Assembly (NCBI GenBank): GCA_036939975.1
Contig: JALLPB010000347.1
Location: forward strand, 1-17,826
Source of the DNA: Cyclostephanos tholiformis
Taxonomy: Eukaryota > Bacillariophyta > Thalassiosirophyceae > Thalassiosirales > Thalassiosiraceae
Reading direction: 5' to 3'
Length of the DNA: 17,826 bases
The stretch's first letter is position 1; every line of letters starts with the position of its first letter. A program made the position numbers and the translations under genes. The notes beneath the pieces are model-generated. The model saw only the letters and a program-made list of their open reading frames with translations. It was not told where the DNA came from and searched no databases. Shown piece by piece: positions 1-8,760 of the stretch.

Positions 1-509
1 ACATCACCCCTGACCCTGACCACTTTAAGGACAGCAATTTGCTTAGTCCAGACTCAGGTGATGCGGAAGTTATACTTGAGTTTGGTGACAACCTTCTCAA
101 TGCTGACATCATGCTGCCTTGTGGCAGTGCGATGACAATGCCGTGTTACTGCCCTGAAGCAAGACAATGCTGATAACCCGGTGGGACTGGCCGATACCAA
201 TCCTATTCTTGACACACAGTCTTATATCATAGACTTTGCTGACGGCAACCAGGCCAAGCTGACCACCACCTTAATTGTCGAATCATTATATTCACAATGT
301 GACCCTGACAGAAACCAATACGTCCTCTTGGACAGGTTTATTGACAACAGATGACTCAACAATGCTATTTAGCGCTCAGACCAGCAGTCGATATGCCCTG
401 ATGGCCGTACTTACCTTAGACATTCGACCATCGGCTGGCCACTATGCTGCCAATGGAAGGATGGTTTTGCCCCTGTGAGAACTTGACCAAGAACCTCAAT
501 GAGTCCCAC

Positions 510-638
510 CTTGTTGAACTAGCCTGATTTATAATTTTGGCACTGACTTGCCTCAGACAGTCAACGAGACCCTNCTTGTTGAACTAGCCTGATTTATAAT
601 TTTGGCACTGACTTGCCTCAGACAGTCAACGAGACCCT
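510..638 (+). repeat. Exact 64-bp direct duplication around a single N
   Basis: Bases 510-573 and 575-638 are identical over 64 bp and are separated by one undetermined base at 574. Two identical overlapping ends joined by one N are typical of an unmerged contig join, so one copy is probably an assembly artefact. The 65-base insertion adds a frameshift to the copia remnant that the genome itself may not contain. Confidence 0.9.
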
Positions 639-1612
639 CGACCTAGACCTTAACACCGGCAATACCCTCTGGGCTGCCGGGATTGCCAAGGAGATGAAGA
701 ACGCCCATGTTGTTTTCCAAATCCTTGCAGTCAATTAGTCCATACCTCTTTGGTACCAGAACATACCTTGTCACATGGTATTTGACATCAAATTTGATGA
801 CTTTACCCATACAGCCCGCTTGGTGGCTGGAGGGCATAAGACCATTACCCCGTGACCTTCACATTTGCACGCATTGTCCCGCGTTACACTGTCCCGTCCT
901 TAACCCTACCTTGGTAGGGGACCCTGACACCTACCTGGGCGCCACGCCTCGAGAGACCCGCCTTGCTATCAATGTGTTGGCTTAGACCTCACCCCTTCAA
1001 AGTAAATTGATCAGACTGTTGTGTTTGCGCAATGCACATGACCTACAATAGACCATGAATTATTGCGTGCCTTTGGCAATTGAGGACCTCTTTCCCTGTG
1101 ACTGTAGTCCTGAATTGGATACATCTGACCCCTTGACCCCAAAGGTTCATCCTTCTACCAACACATAATTAGCGCCATGCGCTGGATGGTTGCGCTTGGA
1201 TGCATTGACACCACGACTGAGAATTTCCCTGTCTTTTTTCCCTGAATATGACTGGTCCGAGTTTTATGGTGACATCAAGGATGCTATTCCTCCTGACATG
1301 CCTGAACTACTCGGTAATGATGTTGATGTCTGCATGATGTGTGACAGCGACCATGCGGGAGAGATGAGGACCAGATGCTTTCATACTGGTTTCTCAGTCT
1401 TTTGCAACAGGACGTTACTTGACTGGGTTTTCCATACGCCAACCCACTTTTGAGACCTCAGTTTTTGGTGCTGTGTTTGTTGTTTTGCAACACGGCATTG
1501 AAAAGTTGAGGGGACTACGGTATAAACTCCGTATGATGGGTATACCCCTGTCTGATACCCTTGTCTGGACCATCTTATACTTCTGGTGACAATAAGTCCC
1601 ATGTGCCTACAT

Positions 1613-1708
1613 GACCAAGCTCAAATCCACTTGAAGCGGAAATGCAGTTCAATTGTGACTAACACGACCAAGCTCGAATCCACTTGAAGCGGAAATGCAG
1701 GTTCAATT
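1613..1708 (+). repeat. 53-bp-offset tandem duplication inside the copia RNase H region
   Basis: Two copies of about 41 bp (from 1613 and from 1666) begin GACCAAGCTC and differ by one substitution and one inserted G. Both carry the same apparent single-T loss relative to the expected Glu-Ser-Thr-Leu-Lys codons, so the duplication probably happened after that frameshift. Confidence 0.8.
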
Positions 1709-1886
1709 TGCTATCACTTCATCCGTGAATCCGTGGCGATGGGTGAATCTGCTATCACTCACCTGAGGAGTGACCAAAACTCCGCTGACCTTATGACTCA
1801 TTGTCATATCTTTGACTATTACCTTAAACATTATCATGCTATGACCAAGCAAGACCGTCCTTACTCTCAGGATTATGACCAATCTT

Positions 1887-2785
1887 GAGAGGACTGACAA
1901 AATACGCCCATGAGCATACGATACAACAAATACTCTTGTATGGTTCCCGCCATTGGAGTATACATCGAAGAAAGAATCGGGCAAGAAACCCAATTCAATC
2001 CGGCTACTCGAATTCGGATGACCATCCATGTTCCATGGAAAGAGAATGGATACCATCTGCGTTCATATATGGATCGTACAAAATTACACAATAATGTGTC
2101 AAAAGAGAAAACAAGTAGCATCAAGAATTGACTTGTTGTTCTACACAAATCTAAATGTATCACATTTGCATTTATCACATAGGAGGACAATTCTTGGTGG
2201 ACATATCCCTGTAGAAACTTTTATGTTTAAACTGAGCTCATTAATTTTAGAACTTGAGTTTCTATCAAGCTTTACTCTCTACAAGTTGAAAGAATCTAGC
2301 AATTATCAAATTAGTGCATTCGGATATTTACAATAGCATTATTGCTATTAGAGAAGAACCAAAGTTTCCTTTTTCCCCAGGCCACTGCTTAAATAGAATA
2401 ATTGACTCTGTAATAACAGCTAGAAAAAATTCTATTCTCTAATATGCTCAACTACAGTAAATTTTACCACTTCTAAAGCCTCAAGATTTGTATCGTACAA
2501 TGACAAATCATATTTTTCCTATGTGGAGAATATGAATGGTTTCAGTAAATGGTTTCTTGCATTTACAAAGACTTATTCTAGCAAGAAAATTATCAAGAAG
2601 TTTTTATGAATCTTGGTTTTCATTATTCATCAAGTTTTGCTGAAAAAATATGTATTACTGTCTTGTGGCTTTTACAGGACTTGATGAATCATTGAGTTTT
2701 TTATTGTTCACTGTGTTTTTCATGATTTATCAAGTTTTTCATGGTTCATTATTGTTTGGATATAGCATATCAAAAATAATGCTTA
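1887..2785. other. AT-rich interval without a recognisable gene
   Basis: Only short open frames occur here, and none has a recognisable motif. A perfect 7-bp inverted repeat (AATAGCA/TGCTATT) with a 4-base spacer lies at 2332-2349. Around 2590-2760, loosely repeated phrases containing ATCAAG and TTCATTATT suggest degenerate duplication. The 3' LTR expected after the copia pol was looked for and not recognised. Confidence 0.5.
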
Positions 2786-4231
2786 ACAGCTTAACTGCTA
2801 TAAGGGTTTGGGTGGGAATGAAAAAATCTCACCTCCTATCTTTATTACGTATGAATAAGTATGATAAGTATAAAAAGCATAAACACAACCACAACACAAA
2901 CATTCCCACCATGGCAAGCTTCTGCCTTCTCTAGCTATATGGATTTATTGGTTATTACCAATCTAGCGCACGGGTGATGTGGAAGAGGGGTTGGGCAAGG
3001 GCAATAAAATAATGGAGCAATTCATTTATATCTAGCTACAGTTTTATTTTGTATGTACCAAAATGTAATGAATATGACAGAGATTTGACTGCCATGCCAC
3101 TGGGTGGATATGGTAAGAGCACATTATCCACTGGAGCATATTGGTGGATTCATGCAAAGCCCCTAAATAACATCACCAGGCAAGTGCTTGCCCCATATCA
3201 CCTCGGCGGATCCCATGGTCATTGTCGTGGTGGAAGAAAAAAACAAACACACAACTAACATTTTAGCTAGCAATTATCATACTTTTTTACTAGTAAGCCT
3301 ATCTTGTTTTGGGAAACAAAACGGACCCACTATTCAGCTAATTGAAGCAATAAGCTTTGTAGAACAGTGAATTCAGAGATTTGTAGCTGACGAGCACAGC
3401 TAATTTTTGATGTCTTTTGTTTTTTTGGGCAGCCAATACATTTTATGAAGCACTTACAAAAAAATTGGGCCATTTATGACCAAGTAGCCATTAAGCTCTT
3501 AACAGCTTTAGAGCTAAGGGGGCATATTTGCGCCATTGTTTTTTACTAGCTTCATAAAAAATTAATATATTTGCCAATTTTTGTTGGCTCAAAAATCTGA
3601 ATACACCAAAAATTACCTGAGCTCGTCAGCTACAACACTCTCAATCCACTTTTCCACAAACCTTGTCACATTGATGAGCTGAGTAGTAAGTCTATTTCAT
3701 GTTACGAAATCTTTGTGAATAACAAGCAATAAAGTACAATAAATGCTAGCTAAAACCTAGTTCTGTTTTTTTTTGTTTTTTTTGTCGCACTGATGAAAAT
3801 GACCGTGGCATCCGCAGGGGGCACTTGTCTGGTGGTGGCATTTAGTGGCTTCACCAGTGTGACTCACGCCGCATCCCTCTGATGGCATGGTTGTTGCAAT
3901 TGTCATCAAGTTCAGCTCATTTTACTAGATACAAATAAATAGGCCAGCTAGATAAATGTTAATTACTCCATTATTTTATCAAATTAAATAAATTGCTTTG
4001 GTTTAGCCCTCCCCTAACCCCTCTCCCACATTGCCTGTGCACCGGAACTGGCACTGCTATCAAATTTGCGCCGCTGGAGGGGGCGGAAGCTCACTATGGT
4101 GGGGATATTTGTGTCTTGGTTGTGGTTGTGTTTTTGAACTGTAAACATACCTATTCCTACGTGAAAAGGCTACAGGGCCAGAGTTTTTTGTTCCCGTGTG
4201 ATATTTATACTTTGAACAAGGTTGGAGCTGT
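2786..4231. mobile_element. 1.45-kb palindromic (foldback) non-autonomous DNA transposon
   Basis: The interval is one long imperfect inverted repeat centred near 3508. Matching pairs run from end to end: ACAGCTTAAC at 2786 with a GTTGGAGCTGT end at 4231, TTACGTATGAATA (2845) with its complement near 4160, CACAACCACAAC (2884) with GTTGTGGTTGTG (4119), a block near 3014 with one near 3969, and GTAGCTGACGAG (3383) with CTCGTCAGCTAC (3622). Arms are roughly 700 bp each and visibly diverged, so the structure is old. TA sits immediately outside both ends (2784-2785 and 4232-4233), within TTAA on the left and TTAT on the right. That fits a TA target-site duplication (Tc1/mariner-like), or TTAA (piggyBac-like) with one change. 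No transposase is seen. The superfamily is unresolved. Confidence 0.78.
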
Positions 4232-5401
4232 TATTGTGCTCTGTTCATTGGGTGAATCAGTTCTGTAACAGCTTGAAGCTTGAACGTTTCAGTATGGCAG
4301 TATTGGCCACTAATGGTTAACACATTAAAATTTGGAGTCATTCCTACATTGGCTTTGGTATGATCACTTTTCCTACCAACAGATGAGTTGCTCACAAATT
4401 GATATAATTGCTAAATGTTTACTTCAACATGAACCTCTCTGATATCATCGCATCACTGCCCTAACTCTTGAACAGAGATGGAGGTGGCATGACCCTCCAG
4501 TAGTACTAGTAGTAGGGCTCCTGGTGGTACTGGACAGAAAGAACCAGCGGCATCACTACCACTGCCCAGGTGACATAAGAAGAAAGCTGATATAATGAAG
4601 GAGGCCAATTCACCAAGGAAGATCAACATGGTGATCTGGCTGCTATTGATGAGACTAATGTAGCACAAAGCCAGGTGTACCAATGAAGCAACTGTTGAAT
4701 ATGGATGATTATCATGATGCAGCAAATGACGCCCCAACCTTGCATCACTACTCAAAAAGACCCCCAGAAAGTTGGAGCAGATTGTCAATAATCTCTCAAC
4801 ATGCTGAACTCAATCTGACCACAAAATTTTTATCTACAGTAGCTGTATAATATAAGTAAGTACAAAAATTAAGTAACACAGCTATGTAACTATATTACTA
4901 TTAGATTTTTATGTAATGCAAAAAAAACTTATGTTATTTGAATTGAAATAGATATTATGTTATTTATTAAAAATAATCAAGAAATATTTTTTTCACTCTT
5001 ATCTCATATATTACCTAGTGGAAAAATATTATTATTTCACCCTATTCAAACTAATTATTTGTATTCTTGTTATTATTTGTTTGAAGATTAATTGTCGTCA
5101 AAAACAACAAGAAAGGTGCAGTATTGCTATGAATTTGGTTGAAGAAGTTTTTATTGTAATCAAAAAGAACAAGGAAGGTGCAGTGATTTTTTTCATACTT
5201 TAAGCCAACGTATATAGGGAGTGATGTTTTCAAAATAAAAAATCAGAGTCGTCTCTTGTATACTTAACCCTACACATGTAGGGTTTTTTATTTGAAACCC
5301 TGTGAGACCAATGGCAGTCTCTATCTCATCACAACCAACCGCCATGCCAATTGCACACCAAAAACATATCACACAAGCACAAAATATAAATCAACAAAAC
5401 C
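4232..5401. other. Interval without a supported gene; hairpin with T tract
   Basis: A GC-richer stretch at about 4470-4790 has open frames on both strands but no recognisable motif. The rest is strongly AT-rich. A short direct repeat ending GGTGCAGT appears near 5104 and 5167. At 5266-5285 a perfect 9-bp stem (AACCCTACA/TGTAGGGTT, 2-base spacer) is followed by a run of six T. It looks like an intrinsic terminator, but in a eukaryotic context it may be only a chance hairpin or an element end. Confidence 0.5.
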
Positions 5402-5652
5402 ATGAACACCCCCCACCCGCCACCCTCCAGCGACTCCAATTTTGAAGGTGAGTCCAATCGCCGTATGTTGCATAATCAATGTTGATCATCACAACACGGC
5501 GGTGTATTTTCTTTGTATAACTAACCAATTATTTATTTTATTGACTATATTCTACAGGCAGCAGCCCAGCATGCTTGCTGACTGAAGGTGAATTTATTCA
5601 AGCTAATTTTCATGCTTTTTCTTTGCCACTGCATCAAAATAATGCGCACTAA
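5402..5652 (+). CDS. Possible tiny spliced gene or gene 5' fragment (hypothetical)
   Basis: An ATG at 5402 opens a 46-base exon (MNTPHPPPSSDSNFE) that ends at a good donor, AAG|GTGAGT. A 110-base AT-rich intron (5448-5557) with a pyrimidine-bearing acceptor TTCTACAG follows. Reading continues in phase from 5558 (SSPACLLTEG) to TAA at 5650-5652, giving about 46 residues. A second potential donor (GAAG|GTGAAT) at 5587/5588 could make the second exon a 30-base microexon, with the gene continuing elsewhere. The context around the ATG (AAAACCATG) is plausible for a eukaryotic start. No family is recognised. It could be the 5' end of a gene whose remainder was lost when the palindromic element at 5812 inserted, or a chance arrangement. 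Confidence 0.28.
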
Positions 5653-5811
5653 TCTTAGCTATCCATGTTTTTTTTTGCAAATGCCACCCTTGTATTCATT
5701 AAGTTATGGTATGGTTTTGGCCAGGGGTGGGTGGTTGTCACGGTCACTATCGTTTTGGTAAGGTAGATATCGTATCTGTGCCTTGCAAGAGAGATCGTGT
5801 GTATTAACTTA

Positions 5812-6264
5812 ACAGCTTAACCTCTATCTCTGTTATGGTGGGAGAAAAACTCATACTTTTTAGTGGGTACGTATGAGATTTCTTAGTAGGAATATTACAA
5901 TAAGTTCTACCCCTAAAAAAAATGGCATGCCAAAATCTACCGTACATCACAACTCACAAGTTTTGGCGGGAGAAAAACTTCCTTTTGGTCAACAAGTGTC
6001 CCTGTGCAAAATTAAAGGGCGGATTCTGATTCTTCATAGAATTTACTATCGGAATCACATCTTTAATTTGTCCAGGGACACTTTTTGACCAAAAGGAATT
6101 CAAAAGCAAATTGGCGGGAGGCGTCTCTTATGCCCCGGCATCCACGGTAGTGCATTCAATGTGCTATCAAATTCTGAGTGGACAAAAATTTGCTAAGAAA
6201 CTACATTTCTACATAGCTACTATAAAAAGTGGGTGGTCATGACCACCCTTGGTGGTTAAGCAGT
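5812..6264. mobile_element. 453-bp palindromic MITE-like element
   Basis: This is a compact inverted repeat centred near 6039. ACAGCTTAACC at the left end pairs with GGTTAAGCAGT at the right end, with one mismatch within the first five bases. TTTCTTAG (5879) pairs with CTAAGAAA (6193), CTACCGT (5938) with ACGGTAG (6144), and an almost perfect inner palindrome of about 60 bp per arm starts with CCTTTTGGTCAA (5981) and TTGACCAAAAGG (6085). Both ends are embedded in TTAA (5809-5812 and 6264-6267), so the target duplication is TA or TTAA. The left end resembles the left end of the 1.45-kb element at 2786: ACAGCTTAAC, GGTGGGA, a GAAAAA-type block and TACGTATGA occur in the same order. The two are probably non-autonomous relatives. 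There is no credible ORF. Confidence 0.78.
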
Positions 6265-7033
6265 TAAGAGATGAAGTGTTATTTTTACGTATTATAGTTG
6301 CACCATCCAAATTAGTTTGGATGGGTGCAAAGCATAATTCTTTGAACCTGAAAGTTGTGAGAAACAATTATTCTTTGCACCCATCCAAAACCAAAAATTC
6401 TTTTTATTATCATACATACCTAGGAACTAGTATGATCAGATTTGGTTGTCAACTTTAAATGTTACCTTAGATGTATTTTAATGTCATTAGATCATCACGT
6501 AGTATGCCATAAAAATTAATTTAGCCAGATCTATTTCGTCTTCTTGAGAGAAACATTACCAGACTCTGGCATTGGTTTGCTCCAAATTTGCTAGATATCT
6601 TCTAGCAAAGTTACCCATCTGGGAATTACCAATTCCCACAGAATATGCATTCCCTCTATATTATGAGAAATGAGAAAGGAAGCTCACCTCCATCCTCTAG
6701 CAATCGAATGATATTTGTTTGGGGATGAATGTGAGTCTATTAGCCAGCTTATGCTCTATTTCTTGTACCACTTGACAGTAAAACTAAACTCAATGAGCCA
6801 CATATTGATATCTGTCATTAGTTAACACTACTCAAAAGCACAACGCACTGCTGCAATGCCATTCACTGTGAAACACGCAGACACCATTATACAAGAACAA
6901 ACAAGTTAACCCACTCTCAAGAGTGCATGCGCCCCTGACACATGCTGAGTACCAAATCTTGAAGACCTAACAAGCTTCCGCCCTACATGCAAGCAAGGTT
7001 GAAGACATAGTAACGTATCCCTAAAGCCATGAT
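6265..7033. other. Interval without a recognisable gene
   Basis: AT-rich sequence with frequent stops in all frames. The phrase CACCCATCCAAA and its complement (near 6302-6328 and 6379-6392) make a short local inverted repeat. The last 150 bases may be the far-decayed beginning of the gag-like pseudogene that follows, but I could not anchor a motif there. Confidence 0.4.
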
Positions 7034-7610
7034 GTAACAGATGACTATGGGCTACTTTCTGACATACTTGGCATTGACAAATTTGACAATCTGACCATTA
7101 TCATAATGTACACCACCCCTGTTGAACCTGTTTTACATGCAACCCATCAATTTCCAATGTAGCACTCACCCTTGAAGAGGGAAGCCCAAAGAGGAGAAAT
7201 GAGATCTCATCTGCCAATCTTGGTTCATCTGGAAGGAATTTCTAAGAGGCATTGTCAATTACCTCATGATGCCTTTGACAAACAATATTACTCACACCTA
7301 AAAAATTGCCTCATGGAATACAGGAAGATTTGCCTCATGGCATAATGAATCATACTACATACTAACCCTTTTCCAAATCCTTGATCATCTTGACAGCCAA
7401 TGATGCCCTTTCAATGTTGAAGCCAAAAAAGCATTAAAAGATGAATACTATACAAAATGGAATGGAGATGAACACCTCATGGCCTATGTCAAGCATTTGG
7501 ATGAGGACCAACATTCCCTGGGCCAGTATGATGTAGCCATCTTGGATGACAACAAACTTCAGTTCAACCAAAAGAAGATGTACAATAAGCAATCGCTTAG
7601 ACAAGATTGA
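7034..7610 (+). pseudogene. Retrotransposon gag-like region, decayed
   Basis: Three blocks in different frames resemble the capsid (gag) part of copia-type polyproteins from diatoms. They are VTDDYGLLSDILGIDKFDNL (7034 onward, stop at 7160), a WFIWKEFLRGI-like stretch near 7225, and, from 7365 to a TGA at 7608, an 82-codon frame holding LKDEYYTKWNGDEHLMAYVK, LDEDQHSLGQ and ILDDNKLQFNQKKMY. The pattern of a Trp-Asp/Asn-Gly start, a Leu-Asp repeat, then an Asp-Asp/Asp-Lys-Leu-Gln block and a Met-Tyr end is what I recall for that family. TGA at about 7389 interrupts the last block. It lies downstream of the pol remnant at 3-1886 on the same strand, so it belongs to a separate insertion. The call rests on memory of motifs. 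Confidence 0.5.
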
Positions 7611-8423
7611 TGTGCTCCAGTGAGAAAAAAAACAATATGAATCAAATCCAACTTCCTAGCAGTGAGGGTGATCTTTGGGAATTTTGGGATATTGAGGCTC
7701 CAAACTCCCATGGTATGGTGCAAGCCAATGTGGGGCAAAAAATTGTAAAATGTAACATTTTGAGAGTTTTTTTACAGTGACCAATTTTGTGTTGGTGATG
7801 CTCCTTTTAGGTAAACCAATGCTTATTTGAAATCAATTGTTTGGATAATTACTTGCTAGTTCAACCCTCCCAACAATCTTACTTAACTCCTTCTGGTCTC
7901 ATCAATATGTCACACCCCTAGTGTTAAATGGGGTCTTGATGTCATCCAAGCCCCCTTTTCAGCATGTTGATGATGAAAAAACTCTAAAAAAAACTGTGTA
8001 ATGGTGAACCAGTGACATCAACCAGTGCTCGTTTTGGTTGTAGCCCTGGATCCCCTCCATCTGGTAATGTGCACAGTATCATACTGGAGCCCACCATGGC
8101 CATAAAAATGGCCAACAAATATGGTACATTTTTTGATTGTTGTTTGTTTTCACATGACCTCATTGTCCACTGGCGCAATATGGTGCAACTACTTGCCCAA
8201 TGGTGGCATCTAGTGGTATCGAATGAAGCCCTGGACTCCCTCCATCAGAAGATGTAATCAGCATTGCACCAGCACATCAGTGTGGTTGTTGAAATGGGTT
8301 GCATTGGAGGTGCATTTGTTCATCATCAATGATTTTGCGATCGACCTAACCATAGTTTATTAACATACTAGTTAGACTACGTTTAATCTAAAACCGAGCT
8401 ATCATATTAATCTTAACAACATA
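7611..8423. other. Interval without a supported gene
   Basis: No gene is recognised. A 29-bp imperfect direct repeat beginning AGCCCTGGA lies at 8042-8070 and 8227-8255. Phrases such as ACTTGCC...GGTGGCATCTAGTGG (about 8190) resemble a phrase in the right arm of the palindromic element (about 3824-3852), so part of this stretch may be another decayed relative. Confidence 0.4.
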
Positions 8424-8520
8424 TTCATATATATAAAAGATTAAAGTGACGGATGTGTGTTGTCCGACGTCCATGTACCGTAAATATTGGATTGTACATC
8501 ATGTATGTATCCATAGATTA
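8424..8520 (+). repeat. Left terminal inverted repeat
   Basis: It pairs with the complement of 9501-9594. The outer 33 bases (8424-8456) are exact. The inner section differs by a few substitutions and small indels, including an extra short block near 8457-8470. Confidence 0.85.
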
Positions 8521-8539
8521 TTGTACATCATGTACCAGT

Positions 8540-8710
8540 ACCTGCCAATACCTGTCAGTACCTGCCAGTATCCCTCCAATACCTGCCAATACCTTCCAAT
8601 ACCTGCCAATACCTGCCAATACCCGCCAATACCTGCCAATACCTGCCAATACTTGCCAATACCTGCCAATACCTGCCAATACCTGCCAATACCTGCCAAT
8701 ACCTGCCAAT
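8540..8710 (+). repeat. 10-bp minisatellite, 17 units
   Basis: The unit is ACCTGCCAAT. Three units precede one 11-base variant (8570-8580), and thirteen uninterrupted units follow (8581-8710). Variants include ACCTTCCAAT, ACCCGCCAAT and ACTTGCCAAT. Ten bases do not divide by three, so every frame reads a 10-residue cycle (for example CQYLPIPANT). This creates long open frames here that are not evidence of a protein. Confidence 0.97.
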
Positions 8711-8760
8711 ATAATAATTTTGATCCTTACATCAAAACTAAGGACAGCATTGGTAGAATC

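Larger units (their letters stand above)
3..1886 (+). pseudogene. Ty1/copia retrotransposon pol (CoDi-like), decayed, RT core deleted
   Basis: This is the remnant of a copia polyprotein that once encoded integrase, reverse transcriptase and RNase H. Frame 3 reads ITPDPDHFKD from position 3. Near 140 the reading moves to frame 1, with NPILDTQSYIIDFADG and then STIGWPLCCQWKDG (about 430-470), a block I associate with diatom copia elements. ARLVAGGH follows near 815. The sequence then jumps from about 900 to a PDTYLGA block near 925, so the central RT palm with its YVDD motif is missing. RWMVALG (about 1180), DWSEFYGD (about 1250), DSDHAGE (about 1350), ETSVFGAVFV (about 1455-1485) and SICYHFIRESVAMGES (about 1710) trace RNase H. 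The usual acidic residue in GAEF is Val here. At least six frame changes and several TGA and TAG stops rule out function. No LTR is recognised. The assignment is firm; subfamily naming is inference. Confidence 0.88.

Noticed and set aside
1..1886. Pairing the pol at 3-1886 with the gag at 7034-7610 as one retrotransposon
   Set aside because: On the same strand gag must precede pol. Here it lies 5 kb downstream with other elements between, so they are separate remnants.
4453..4788. A 111-codon minus-strand open frame with hydrophobic segments
   Set aside because: It starts at TTG, has no recognisable family or conserved block, and the plus strand over the same bases looks equally protein-like.
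8530..8710. CRISPR array
   Set aside because: The repeats are 10-bp units in direct contact, with no unique spacers and no cas genes. It is a minisatellite.
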